Of a stretch of 35,421 nt of DNA, positions 17,343-27,400 are shown piece after piece. The DNA lies in contig JAAVBC010000008.1 of assembly GCA_014803765.1 (NCBI GenBank), positions 23,439 through 58,859 on the forward strand, in the 5' to 3' direction. A program made the translations under genes and the position numbers. The stretch's first letter is position 1, and the number at the start of each line of letters is the position of its first letter. The notes under the pieces were generated by a model. That model had not been told where the DNA came from. It worked only from the letters and a program-made list of their open reading frames with translations, and did no database searches. Source of the DNA: Bacteroides sp. (GTDB taxonomy: Bacteria; Bacteroidota; Bacteroidia; Bacteroidales; Muribaculaceae).

Positions 17343-17816
17343 ATGAATGTATTTAGAATTTCGCGTATTGCACTGATTCTGGTGATGGCGGTTCTCGGGT
17401 TGCGAGCTTCTGCCGCGGAAGATTGTTGCAAGAGTCAGGAGACTAATCTTGTTTGTTGCGAGGATGCGCATGCTTTGCGTTTGAAATTAGCCGGTCTCCC
17501 TCAAGAGGAAATGGTGAAAGAATGGACTATGCTTGCACCTGAAATGCAGCAAGCGCTTTGGCTTGATAAGCTTCAGCAGGTTATTGAATTGCCATGGAGT
17601 TCCGAGGAAGTAGAATATCTTAAGGGACTTTCTCCCATACTTTCCAACAACGAGCTCTTTACTGCATCAACGAATCCTGAAGAGAACAAGTATCTTCAAG
17701 AAATAGGTAATTATCTCAGCAACGGGAAAGAAAAATTTGCTTGGTCATCGGATGTAGATTACTATTTGTTCGGAACCCTATCCGATTATCCCGCAGATAA
17801 ACTCCCTCTCAAATAA
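17343..17816 (+). CDS. Small secreted protein with two CC pairs, possibly fulvocin C-related
   Basis: 157 residues from ATG 17343 (a GTG two codons earlier is less likely). A Sec signal peptide (about 1-24, ending ASA) is followed by paired cysteines CC (28-29) and CC (38-39), then a helical region (LAPEMQQALWLDKLQQVIELPWSSEEV in part). The helical pattern recalls proteins annotated in Bacteroidetes as 'bacteriocin fulvocin C-related', from memory and weakly. No immunity or exporter gene is seen. It has its own strong promoter, a structured leader and a clear terminator, so it is a single-gene unit. Its AT-rich sequence matches the next gene but not the wider surroundings. Confidence 0.5.
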   Translation: MNVFRISRIALILVMAVLGLRASAAEDCCKSQETNLVCCEDAHALRLKLAGLPQEEMVKEWTMLAPEMQQALWLDKLQQVIELPWSSEEVEYLKGLSPILSNNELFTASTNPEENKYLQEIGNYLSNGKEKFAWSSDVDYYLFGTLSDYPADKLPLK

Positions 17817-17839
17817 TCATATATTCTCTTAGAGTATTT

Positions 17840-17877
17840 CCTCGCAGGTGGTGGAATCGCCTGCGAGGATTATTTTT
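17840..17877 (+). terminator. Terminator of the small secreted protein gene
   Basis: An 11-bp stem with one G-U pair (17840-17850 with 17858-17868), 7-base loop, followed by attattttt. It starts 23 bases after the stop codon. Confidence 0.88.
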
Positions 17878-17954
17878 AAATTCATAATATCCTTTCGGCT
17901 AATTGCCAAGTTACGCAAATTTATCTTTAACTTCTAACAGACAATATCATTCTA

Positions 17955-19604
17955 ATGTTGAAATATAAATACATCTTTAACATCATTGGCTTAATATCGT
18001 CACTCATATTAGGACTACTAATTGAGGCATGTAGTCAGCATACGTCCGAATACAATCAAGCTTTAATGGAGCATGCTTCAGAGATTATGGAGAGTAATCC
18101 CGAGGGCGCATTAGCGATCTTAGACTCTGTTGTCGTTAATGATCTCCATGGTCCGAAAGATAAGGCAAAATATTCATTGCTTATGGCTATGGCATTGGAT
18201 AAGAATTCAATAGATTTCAATGATTCAATTTTAAAACCGGCAGAAGATTATTACTTAAAGCATGGAACCCCCGATGAGTACATGCGTACTAAATATTATC
18301 AAGGAGTTATTTATTACGAAAAAAAACAATATGATGCGGCATTTAATTGCTTTCTTGATGCAGTTGATGAGTCTTCTCATGAATATAAAGATTCGTTGGG
18401 GCTTGCTTTAGTATACATCGGACAGGCTACAATGTATTATAAGCAATATAAAATTGATGAATTTATAGAGAGCAGTAAAAAAGCCGCAAAAATATATGAA
18501 GCATTTGCTCCTCAACATTATAACTTATTATTATGTTATTTAAAACTAATTGAGGGTGCCAATGATTGCTCATATCCCGCGTTGGCAGATTCTGTTTATA
18601 ATGTTTCCAGGAATAAAATCACTCCGGATCATGTTTTATATCCTCGTCTCGCCGGATTAAGAATAACGAGCCTTATAATATTTAAGCCTCGTCGCGAACT
18701 TAAAGCATTCATGGATTCCATTGATGTGACTTCGCTGGAAACCCCATCTCACATCTTAGATCTTGCATGGGTTTATTGTTTATTTGGAGAGAAGGAAAAA
18801 AGTTGGAAATATATCTGTAAGGCAGAAACTCTCCCTATTCACGACTCTCTTAAATATCTTGCTATGAAAAGTGAAGTTCTTGATTCTTTAGGAAGATATC
18901 GGGAGAGTGAAGAAATATATAAACAATTTCTTGATAAGGCAATGGAGGAGGAATGGAGATTAAGAACAAGCGGACTATCGTTTACAGAAAAGAAATATAA
19001 TCTTCAAAAAGAGTTAGATGCAAGGCAAATAAAGATTTATAGGTTGGCAATCGGAATATTGTCAATCATCCTTATCTCTTTGATATTTTCATTCTACTTC
19101 TATTGGAGAAAACAAAAAATGAAGAAGCGTTTTACTAAAGAAATCGAGCGCTTGAATACGGAAGTCCATCAACTGGAAAAGAGAATAAATGATAATACTA
19201 TTTCTGATGACGCAAAGAGTATATTACGTAAACGATTAGACATTTTAAACACTTTTATAACAGAGCATATACGAGACGTGAAGTATGAGAATCGCTCATG
19301 GAAAAAATTAAATGCTCTTATCAATCAGGATTGTAAAGAGTTTGTAGAGAGTACTCGTAAATCTTTTGAATTATCACATCCTTATTTCGTGCGCTATCTG
19401 GAAGGATGCGGGTTGACAGACACCGAGATAAATCTGGCTTGTTTATATGCACTCGGACTACGTGGTAAGGAGGCGGGAAATATAATAGGCATAAAGAGTC
19501 ATTATAATATTAGCGCTGAAATCAGAAAAAAACTGGGTTTGTATGATCGTCCGAATTCAATGAATCTAAATAAATATCTTCAATCTCTTATTCTCAACGA
19601 ATAA
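17955..19604 (+). CDS. TPR / transmembrane / HTH regulatory protein
   Basis: 549 residues. The N-terminal hydrophobic segment (8-24) ends at Cys26 in LLIEACS, an imperfect lipobox, so it is a lipoprotein or a signal anchor. Residues about 30-340 are helical TPR-like repeats (for example YYQGVIYYEKKQYDAAFNCF). One membrane helix (about 367-387) is followed by basic RKQKMKKR, a coiled coil (about 393-425), and a cytoplasmic C-terminal domain with a LuxR/helix-turn-helix-like pattern (LTDTEINLACLYALGLRGKEAGNIIG). This layout is common in Bacteroidetes membrane-bound regulators that sense outside signals and bind DNA. Targets are unknown. The gene is clearly AT-richer than polA or the CoA-transferase. 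An imperfect TATCTTTA box lies at 17922. Confidence 0.75.
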   Translation: MLKYKYIFNIIGLISSLILGLLIEACSQHTSEYNQALMEHASEIMESNPEGALAILDSVVVNDLHGPKDKAKYSLLMAMALDKNSIDFNDSILKPAEDYYLKHGTPDEYMRTKYYQGVIYYEKKQYDAAFNCFLDAVDESSHEYKDSLGLALVYIGQATMYYKQYKIDEFIESSKKAAKIYEAFAPQHYNLLLCYLKLIEGANDCSYPALADSVYNVSRNKITPDHVLYPRLAGLRITSLIIFKPRRELKAFMDSIDVTSLETPSHILDLAWVYCLFGEKEKSWKYICKAETLPIHDSLKYLAMKSEVLDSLGRYRESEEIYKQFLDKAMEEEWRLRTSGLSFTEKKYNLQKELDARQIKIYRLAIGILSIILISLIFSFYFYWRKQKMKKRFTKEIERLNTEVHQLEKRINDNTISDDAKSILRKRLDILNTFITEHIRDVKYENRSWKKLNALINQDCKEFVESTRKSFELSHPYFVRYLEGCGLTDTEINLACLYALGLRGKEAGNIIGIKSHYNISAEIRKKLGLYDRPNSMNLNKYLQSLILNE

Positions 19605-19627
19605 TTGGTTGGTGTAAGGTTTGAGTA

Positions 19628-19697
19628 TCCCCCTGCGGATGACAATAACAAGAGCGCAGCCCGCCGGGCTGCGCTCTTGCTATTGTTATCCGCGGGG
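19628..19697. terminator. Long near-perfect hairpin between convergent genes
   Basis: The arms 19631-19662 and 19666-19697 pair over about 32 positions with one mismatch and two or three G-U pairs; the loop is 3 bases. It sits between the TPR gene (+) and polA (-). Neither side has a good U-tract, so it may act as an RNA 3' end stabiliser or as an intrinsic terminator of unusual type. Confidence 0.6.
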
Positions 19698-19710
19698 AGA
19701 TAGAGGGGGA

Positions 19711-22536
19711 TTAGTGGGCGTCGAGCCAGTTGCCGGCTACGCCGGAGGAGGCGGTCAGAGGGACTTTGCCTCTGAAGGCACCTTCCATGCAACGCTCTAC
19801 TATCTCTTGGAGTGTAGCCAATTCTTCAGGAACTACATCGAAGTTCAATTCATCATGAACCTGCATTATCATCTTCGACTTCATTCCGCGCTCTTTCATC
19901 TCCCTATATATGTCAATCATCGCGCGCTTGATGATGTCTGCCGCCGAACCTTGAATCGGGGCATTAATCGCATTGCGCTCTGCATATCCGCGAACCACGG
20001 GATTCTTACTATTGATATCAGGCAACCGACGTATACGACCCATGCGAGTCATTACATACCCATGCTCACGCGCATACTCTACAGAGTCCGCCATGTATTT
20101 CTTTATCGTATAGAAACTCTTGAAGTAATTGTCAATCAATTCCTTTGCCTCAGCACGCGGAATACCTAACCGCGATGCCAATCCGAAAGCAGAAATGCCG
20201 TAAAGAATTCCGAAATTTGCCGTCTTGGCGTGGCGTCGCTCGTCAGCAGTGACCTCCTCCGGAGAATCCTTGTGATATATTTTCGCAGCAGTTATGGCAT
20301 GTATATCCTTTCCGTTGGCAAACGCATCTATCATAGTCTCATCATCCGCAAAATCAGCAACCAGTCGCAACTCAATCTGCGAATAATCAGCCGACAGGAA
20401 CAGATTACCCTCCGAGGGGATAAATGCCCGGCGAATCTCCCTGCCGACATCCTCGCGCACAGGAATGTTCTGAAGATTCGGATTTGAGGAGGATATACGC
20501 CCCGTAGCCGTCACGGTCTGATTGTAGTTCGTATGCACTCGCCCGGTCTGAGGATTGATGGCGGCAGGGAGCGCCGTAAGATAGGTGGAAAGAAGTTTTT
20601 TCAACTGTCGGTACTCAAGAATCTTACCAACAATGGGATTCTTGTGAGCCACCTTCTCCAGCACATCCTCCGATGTGGAATATTGTCCCGTCTTTGTCTT
20701 TTTTGCCTTATCATCCAACCCTAATTTGTCGAAAAGTATCTCTCCGACCTTCGACGGACTCCCCACATTGAATTCCTCTCCGGCAAGTCCATATATCTCA
20801 TGCTCAAGAGTCTGCAAGCGCTCTTCGATTGCAGAGGCAGCCTCATTAAGCGCAGGGACATCAATACATACACCCGTCAGTTCCATTGCAGCCAGGACTT
20901 CTACAAGAGGCGATTCTATATCCCGATAGAGCGAATCAAGTTTTTCATCTTTCAGGAGTTGCTCCAACGGAGCGCGCAAGCGCAACGATGCCAATGCTCT
21001 TGAGCCTATGGATTCCGCCATCGTTCTGATATCCGGCGCGGGCTGAGATTTCTTCCCCTTACCCGCCTTCGGCATGAGTGTTTCGGCAGCCGGGGGAAGG
21101 GTGATCCCGAGATATGAGGATGCAAGCATCTCTATATTATGCCGCATATCAGGCTGGAGAAGATAATGGGCTAATGTGACATCATAGAAATTCGCCAGCG
21201 CCTCCCTCCCATCCCGGCGTTCACGCGCAGCAACCACCCAATTTAATTTAGCCGCATCCGTCACCTTGCATATATCCGGACGCGCCATCATATCAAGCAA
21301 TGCAGCATAGCCATCGGCAAAACCCGGGTCTATCACAAACATCTTTCCCGAACTGATAGCCACGCCGACACCGATCAGTTCGCAAGTCATATCATTATCC
21401 CCTCTCACCGCCATGTATAGCCCTGCCTCTTTCTCCGGAAGCAATGCTTCCTGCATAGCCGACAGCGCCTCCTGACTGTCTATAATCATAATATTCTCCG
21501 GATTCGGAATATCCGCCGGAGCCGCTACCGGAGCCGCCGCGGAGTCATTTTCATCCGCAAAATCGAATAGCGACCCGACAAATCCGGCTGCCGTGGAGGG
21601 GTTGGCAGCATTAGCCACTTGAGATTCTTTCAGGACGCTTTCGTTCCCCTCCTCACTGCGAATTCGGCGCATCACTCTCTCCCCGAGAGTCTTGAATTCC
21701 AAATTCTTGAAGAGTTCCATGAGTTTCTCAGTGTCCGGTCGGCGACGCTCCAGAGAGTCGGGAGTGGCTTCGAGGGGGACGTCGGTACGGATAGTAGCAA
21801 GATATTTTGAGAAGCGGATCTGCTCCGCATTCTCCTCAACTTTCTTTTTTAATGCTCCCTTGAGGTCGGAAGTGTGTTCGAGAAGATTCTCCACCGAACC
21901 GAAATCGGCGATAAGTTTAACGGCAGTCTTCTCTCCCACTCCGGGACATCCGGGAATATTATCGATTTTATCCCCCATGAGAGCGAGAAGGTCGATCACC
22001 TGCTTCGTATTCTCTATCCCATATCGTGTACATACCTCCTCTTCTCCGCGGAGCTCGAAATCCTGTCCGCGATACGCCGGCTTATACTGAAGGATCTTGG
22101 GACTAACCAACTGACCGAAATCTTTATCCGGGGTCATCATATATGTCGTGAAATCCTCCTTTTCGGCGCGTTTTGCCATTGTGCCTATGACGTCGTCAGC
22201 CTCGAAGTCCTCGACTTCGAGAATGGGGATATTGTAGGCGCGTATGATGTCTTTGATTATGGGAATGGAGAGTTTTATATCTTCCGGAGTAGCCTCACGC
22301 TCCCCTTTATATTCCGTGAAAGCACGCGAACGGAAGGTCGGTCCCTGCGGATCGAAGCATACTGCGATATGAGTGGGATCCTCGCGGCGCAACACCTCCT
22401 CCAGAGTATTCACAAAACCGAAGATTGCCGATGTATTAAAACCATCGTGAGTGATACGCGGCATCTTGATCAGAGCGTAGTAGGCGCGGAATATCAATGC
22501 GTATGCATCGAGCAGAAACAAGCGTTTTTCTTCCAT
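19711..22536 (-). CDS. polA: DNA polymerase I with degenerate proofreading domain
   Basis: 941 residues. The 5' nuclease domain (about 1-290) has intact acidic motifs (FLLDAYALIFRAYY, VEDFEADD 108-115, TPDKDFG, MGDKIDNIPGCPGVGEKTA). The 3'-5' exonuclease region (about 345-520) lacks the DxE of motif I: the expected position reads AGLYMAVRGDND (371-382). Motif II's catalytic Asp also seems missing (AAKLNW), although YDVTLAHYLLQ remains. The polymerase domain is intact: motif A LFLSADYSQIELR (Asp717), motif B RRHAKTANFGILYG, motif C MQVHDELNF (Asp895). So replication repair and Okazaki-fragment processing should work without proofreading. It lies 69 bases after rnhB, probably the same transcript. 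Confidence 0.96.
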   Translation of the reverse strand: MEEKRLFLLDAYALIFRAYYALIKMPRITHDGFNTSAIFGFVNTLEEVLRREDPTHIAVCFDPQGPTFRSRAFTEYKGEREATPEDIKLSIPIIKDIIRAYNIPILEVEDFEADDVIGTMAKRAEKEDFTTYMMTPDKDFGQLVSPKILQYKPAYRGQDFELRGEEEVCTRYGIENTKQVIDLLALMGDKIDNIPGCPGVGEKTAVKLIADFGSVENLLEHTSDLKGALKKKVEENAEQIRFSKYLATIRTDVPLEATPDSLERRRPDTEKLMELFKNLEFKTLGERVMRRIRSEEGNESVLKESQVANAANPSTAAGFVGSLFDFADENDSAAAPVAAPADIPNPENIMIIDSQEALSAMQEALLPEKEAGLYMAVRGDNDMTCELIGVGVAISSGKMFVIDPGFADGYAALLDMMARPDICKVTDAAKLNWVVAARERRDGREALANFYDVTLAHYLLQPDMRHNIEMLASSYLGITLPPAAETLMPKAGKGKKSQPAPDIRTMAESIGSRALASLRLRAPLEQLLKDEKLDSLYRDIESPLVEVLAAMELTGVCIDVPALNEAASAIEERLQTLEHEIYGLAGEEFNVGSPSKVGEILFDKLGLDDKAKKTKTGQYSTSEDVLEKVAHKNPIVGKILEYRQLKKLLSTYLTALPAAINPQTGRVHTNYNQTVTATGRISSSNPNLQNIPVREDVGREIRRAFIPSEGNLFLSADYSQIELRLVADFADDETMIDAFANGKDIHAITAAKIYHKDSPEEVTADERRHAKTANFGILYGISAFGLASRLGIPRAEAKELIDNYFKSFYTIKKYMADSVEYAREHGYVMTRMGRIRRLPDINSKNPVVRGYAERNAINAPIQGSAADIIKRAMIDIYREMKERGMKSKMIMQVHDELNFDVVPEELATLQEIVERCMEGAFRGKVPLTASSGVAGNWLDAH

Positions 22537-22605
22537 AACGTATTATATGATAAGAGAATCCGGAGAAGGATTTGATTAACTTTCGAAGTATTTTCGTTTA
22601 TTCGT

Positions 22606-23271
22606 CTAAAGATTATCAAAGAGGGAGGGCTGACAGGGTTTGTAGCTCTTTCTGTGATGAGGGGTAATGCCAAGGCGCAGGATGGCTTCCTTGTGTTCAC
22701 GGGTCGGATAACCCATATTGCGTTCCCAGCCATAGCCGGGGTATTCTTCTGCAAGCCGGCGCATATACGCATCCCGATAGGTCTTTGCCAGAATGGAAGC
22801 TGCGGCTATGCTCATATACGTAGCATCGCCATGCACAACGGTCGTTGCCGGAATCTTCTTGTAGGCTCTCCATTTGTTGCCGTCAACGAGGATGTGTCCC
22901 GGGACGGCACGTTCTCCCCCGGTGATTTCGGGTGAGCCGGCAAACACGGAGCCGGGGTAGATACGGAGCCATTTAAGGCGATCGAGCGCACGCTGCATCC
23001 CGGTGATGGAAGCCTGAAGAATATTTATTCGGTCGATTTCTTCCGCCTCCACCATTACAACGCTCCAGGCGAGCGCTTCGTTCTCAATAAAAGGGCGTAG
23101 GGAGTCGCGGGTCTTCTCTGTCAGTTGCTTGGAGTCATTGAGTTCCGGACATTCGAAATCGGGGGGAAGGATTACGGCTGCACACGCCACCGGACCGCAC
23201 AGACAACCTCTTCCTGCCTCATCGCAGCCGGCTTCTATTATCCCTTCCTTCATATATGGCAGTAGTCCCAC
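22606..23271 (-). CDS. rnhB: Ribonuclease HII
   Basis: 221 residues from GTG 23271; an ATG at 23253 is the alternative, but the short MGLLPY leader resembles other Bacteroidales RNase HII starts. It cuts RNA in RNA/DNA hybrids, including single ribonucleotides in DNA. The first catalytic pair is in IEAGCDEAGRGCLCGPV. The others lie in the HILVDGNKW and VHGDATYMSIAAASILAKTYRD segments, followed by the usual YGWERNMGYPTREH stretch. Being cotranscribed with polA makes sense, since PolA fills and nicks are processed after RNase H cutting. Confidence 0.95.
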   Translation of the reverse strand: MGLLPYMKEGIIEAGCDEAGRGCLCGPVACAAVILPPDFECPELNDSKQLTEKTRDSLRPFIENEALAWSVVMVEAEEIDRINILQASITGMQRALDRLKWLRIYPGSVFAGSPEITGGERAVPGHILVDGNKWRAYKKIPATTVVHGDATYMSIAAASILAKTYRDAYMRRLAEEYPGYGWERNMGYPTREHKEAILRLGITPHHRKSYKPCQPSLFDNL

Positions 23272-23356
23272 TTTCAGTCCGTATTAAGTTATTAATGAAG
23301 CCCTCCTTTTTGATGTCTGTAGATTTCCTTTTGGCTACCCTCTTATTCTCCGTGGA

Positions 23357-24334
23357 TTAACGGTCGCGTTCGATGATGAAGTCGAATAGATCGCGGAAGG
23401 AGTCGCGCCATTCCGAGGGAGGATATTGCTCAAGAAGGGTTATGGCTTTGTCGCGGCGCCGCAGCATATAGTCGTAGGCGTATTCTATGCCGCCGTTGGC
23501 TTTTGCAAATTCTACAAGGTTTTCTATCTCTTCGTTGGAAAGATTGCCGCGGCTTATCAGCTTTTTATATTCCTCCGCTTGCCGACGATCCGAGGCATTT
23601 GCCAAAGCATACAGGAGCGGAAGAGTCACCTTCCCTTCGCGGAGGTCATTACCCGTCGGCTTGCCGATACGAGCATCATCGAAGTAGTCGAAGATATCAT
23701 CGCGTATCTGGAAACATAACCCGAGATGCTCCGCAAATTCTACGATAGGAGCTGTCTGCTCCGGAGTCGCGCCTGCCGTCTCGCCCCCCATCCTGACGCA
23801 ATTCATAAAGAGTGAGGCGGTCTTTTTGCGAATCATATTGATGTAGCTCTCTTCATCGAAGTTATGATCGCGCACATTGCATATCTGATCGACTTCGCCG
23901 AGTGAGAGTTCCTTGCCGAGATCGGATAGGGCTGAGATGATGCCCAGATGCCCGGTGCGGATTCCGGCTGCGAGCGCATTGGAGACGAAGAAATCGCCGA
24001 CAAGCACTGCGAGATGATTCCCCCATTCGGAATTGATCGTCGGATTGCCGCGCCGAAGTGATGTCTCATCCACTACGTCGTCATGAATAAGCGAGGCGTT
24101 ATGAAGCATTTCCAGGGAGGCTCCGGCATATAGAGTGTCCTCTGTGACCCTCCCGAAGAAGCTGGCACTGAGGATGACGAGCACAGGGCGAATCTGCTTC
24201 CCTTTTACAGTGAGATATTGACTCACAATCTGATTCATCAGTTCGTTAGGGGTGGAGAGTGTCTGCCGGATAATTTCGTTCATCCGGTCCAACTCAGGTC
24301 TGAGGCGCTTTTGTATCTCTTCAAAGGGTTGCAT
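23357..24334 (-). CDS. Polyprenyl diphosphate synthase (octaprenyl/heptaprenyl type)
   Basis: 325 residues from ATG 24334; the longer frame would need TTG at 24364, which lies upstream of the mapped -7 box. It elongates farnesyl diphosphate with isopentenyl diphosphate, giving the side chain of menaquinone. The first Asp-rich motif is HDDVVDETSLRRG, with KGKQIRP upstream, and the second is FQIRDDIFDYF. The GKPTGNDLREGKVTLPLL stretch is typical. Chain length cannot be told. rnhB starts 85 bases downstream, so it likely heads an operon with rnhB and polA. Confidence 0.93.
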   Translation of the reverse strand: MQPFEEIQKRLRPELDRMNEIIRQTLSTPNELMNQIVSQYLTVKGKQIRPVLVILSASFFGRVTEDTLYAGASLEMLHNASLIHDDVVDETSLRRGNPTINSEWGNHLAVLVGDFFVSNALAAGIRTGHLGIISALSDLGKELSLGEVDQICNVRDHNFDEESYINMIRKKTASLFMNCVRMGGETAGATPEQTAPIVEFAEHLGLCFQIRDDIFDYFDDARIGKPTGNDLREGKVTLPLLYALANASDRRQAEEYKKLISRGNLSNEEIENLVEFAKANGGIEYAYDYMLRRRDKAITLLEQYPPSEWRDSFRDLFDFIIERDR

Positions 24335-24341
24335 TTCACTG

Positions 24342-24374
24342 CAAAAGTAACAATTATTCCCCAATTACCCAAAA
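24342..24374 (-). promoter_or_regulatory. Prenyl synthase promoter, almost touching the ATG
   Basis: Minus strand: TTTTG (24374-24370), 20 bases, TACTTTTG (24349-24342), a full consensus match. Only CAGTGAA lies between the box and the ATG at 24334, so transcription would begin at or within a few bases of the start codon. Confidence 0.75.
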
Positions 24375-24421
24375 TTTTCTTTATCCCCATAACTATTCAT
24401 ACATGGTTAGATGGGGCGTGA

Positions 24422-24453
24422 TTGGTCGATTTGGGAGATTTTTTCTATCTTTG
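24422..24453 (+). promoter_or_regulatory. Promoter of the DUF2723 gene
   Basis: TTG (24422-24424), 21 bases, TATCTTTG (24446-24453). It is placed after the first in-frame ATG (24411), which argues that translation starts at 24477. Confidence 0.6.
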
Positions 24454-24476
24454 CGGTGATAATTGGATTATACTGC

Positions 24477-27400
24477 ATGATGAGATCTGTTTTTTTCCAA
24501 AAGTTTTCCCGGTTCTGCAATAATGGCAGAGCGCTTCGACTGTCGGCTTCTTTTCTGACTTTCTTCGGAGCACTCTTAGTCTACATTCTGACGCTCGAAC
24601 CGGATGCTTCTTTCTGGGATTGCCCGGAATATCTCGTCACAGCCGTACGCATGGAAATCGGACACCCTCCGGGCAATCCTTTCTGGTCGCTGACCGCCCG
24701 GATTTTCTCTCTCTTCGGTGGGTCTGACCCGCAGTCTATAGCTTTGGCTGTGAATTTCTCATCGGCTCTCTTCACTGCCCTCGCCTGCGCTCTGCTCTCT
24801 TCTTCCCTCTTTATCCTGCTCCGCTTCCTGCCGGGCAGATTCTCACGCCCGGGAGCTTTTATTGCCTCCCTCTCCGCGGGATTGATATTTGCCTGGAGTG
24901 ATTCTCCCTGGTTTTCCGCTGTTGAGGCTGAGGTCTATGCTTTTTCGCTCTTCCTCACTGCCCTATGCTTTCGCCTGATGCTGGGCTGGGCGTTGATGCG
25001 CAATCGGAGAGCGGCTACCCGCCAATTGCTGCTGATAGTCTATCTGACAGGCTTATCCATCGGAGTGCATCAGCTTAATCTGCTCGTCATCCCGGCTCTG
25101 GCACTGATATGGCTCTTCCGGCGCTATCGCGGACGTACTGCCGGGTGGAAACCACTGACACTTACTCTCCTTGTATCTATGGGAATAGTAGGCGTCATCC
25201 TTCTCGGAATGATGCCGGGGGTCATATATCTCGCTTCTCGCCTTGAACTCTTTTGCGTCAACGTATGCCGGCTACCCTTCCATTCGGGAGTAATCCTCTT
25301 CTGGATTCTTGCGGGAGTGATTTGCTGGGGAGTGCCGATATGGTTGCAAACCCGGAGGGATTTGCGTCATTCCATCGTAGTCATGTCCTGGATTCCCGCC
25401 CTGCTTCTGACCGGATATTCTTCTTATATGATACTCCTCGTCCGTGGAGCCGCCAACCCTCCGATGAATGAGGGAGCACCGACCAATATATTCGCGCTCG
25501 CCTCCTATCTGGGACGCGACCAATATGGAAGTACCCCTCTTTTTTACGGCAGGACCCCCTATTCACGCCCGATGCGTGTCGAAAGTTTTAACGCGGATTC
25601 CACACCATCTTATTCTGCAATTGCCAGAAAGTATAAATCCCCTCTTTTTACCCCTGACACGACATCCGGATCGCGCCGATATCATCTCTATGACCATGCT
25701 TCGGAAATCATATATACGCCGGAACTCAATATGCTCTTTCCTCGACTGACAAGTTCCGACCCCTCCGACATTTCCTGCTATGCCGATTGGGCAGGGATGA
25801 CTCCTTCTTCAATGAAGAGTGTGGAAATTTCCTACGCTCTTGACTCGTTGGGTAATGCCGTTGGAAAATTGAACTCTGACGGGACACGCGCCCGCGAAAT
25901 GGAGATGCGTCCCACTTATATGCAGAATCTGCGCTATCTCCTCGGCTATCAGATCTCTTATATGTATCTGCGCTATCTGATGTGGAACTTCGCCGGAAAG
26001 CAGAATGATCGGTTCGGCACGGGGGAAGTGGAACATGCTAATTTCATCACGGGTATTCCTCTCGCCGACAACGCCATGCTCGGCGATCAGAAGATGCTTC
26101 CGGATGAAATCGGGAAGGGTAATCGCGGGCGCAACCGCTATTTCCTCCTCCTTCTTCTTTTCGGGATTCTGGGTATGTTCTTCCTTCAAAGCCGCGGCAG
26201 AGCCGGCGAGCGTGCCAACACGATTATCCTCATGCTGTTCCTTATGACGGGCGTGGCAATCGTGGTCTATCTCAACCAATCACCCCGCGAACCGCGTGAA
26301 CGAGATTATTCCTTCCTCGGTTCTTTTTGGGCTTACGCTCTCTGGATTGGCGCGGGACTCTATGCAATGCTGACCTTTATGCCTGAGAAATATCTGAAGT
26401 CGGGCAATAAGATAGTTATTCATACTGTCAAGGCTGCGGCTCCCCTCATCGCCCTTCTCATCCCGGCATGGATGCTTTATGAGAATTTTGACGATCACGA
26501 CCGCTCGGGCAGACAGGGTGTGTCGGATTTCTCTGCTAATTTTCTGGAATCTCTTGAGCCTGATGCCATTCTCTTCACTAACGGAGATAACTTCACTTTC
26601 CCGCTATGGTGGGCTCAGGAGGTCTGCGGAGTCCGACGTGATGTCACAATCATCAACACGGCTTATCTCTCCACTCCCTGGTATGTCAGCCAGTTGATGA
26701 TTCCGGGTGAGGGGCATCCCGCGCTTAATATGCAGATGCCTGCCCGGTTGCTCCCCTACGGCGATCTGAACGTTAGTTATTACCTTTCCTCCCCCTTGAT
26801 TCCGATTAAGGCCGATTCCTTAGCGGCAGTGGATGCTACCGAGGCTCTTAAGTTCAGGTATTCTTCAGGGAAGGATTATAAGTTGCCGGCAATGTTGCGT
26901 ATTGCCGTGCCGGGGTCGAATGATTCTATATATCTAAGGACGTCAGCTATCGCTTCCGCTTCTTCACATATCAACCTGCGGCGACTCGCAACTCTCGACA
27001 TATTGGCTTCTAACGCTGCGTCGGATTCACCGAGACCGGTCTACTGGCAGTCAAGTCTTTCGGCTACGGATTTCGCAGGACTCTATCCTTTCACCTCGCG
27101 GACCCTGCACACACGCAGACTGACATATCTTTCTTCGCCTGATTCTATGAGAAGACTGCTTGATCACGACCTAAGGATGGCTCGCACAACCCGTGCGGGA
27201 GTGGCACCCGGCTTTAGCCCGGAGGAGATTTATGCGGACGCCACTTTCGGTCCGATGATTACCTCACAACGTCAGGCTCTGCTTCGCCTGGGCGGACGAC
27301 TCCTGAAAGCCGATCGTCCGGGGGATGCCTTGGAAATAGCGCGGCTGACCCAACGTCTTTTCCCTCATTCAGCATGGGAGTTTCAGATATTTACTGAGTC

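Noticed and set aside
24411..24476. Upstream ATG for the DUF2723 protein
   Set aside because: A promoter with TATCTTTG lies at 24446-24453, downstream of this ATG; family proteins start close to the first helix, fitting 24477.
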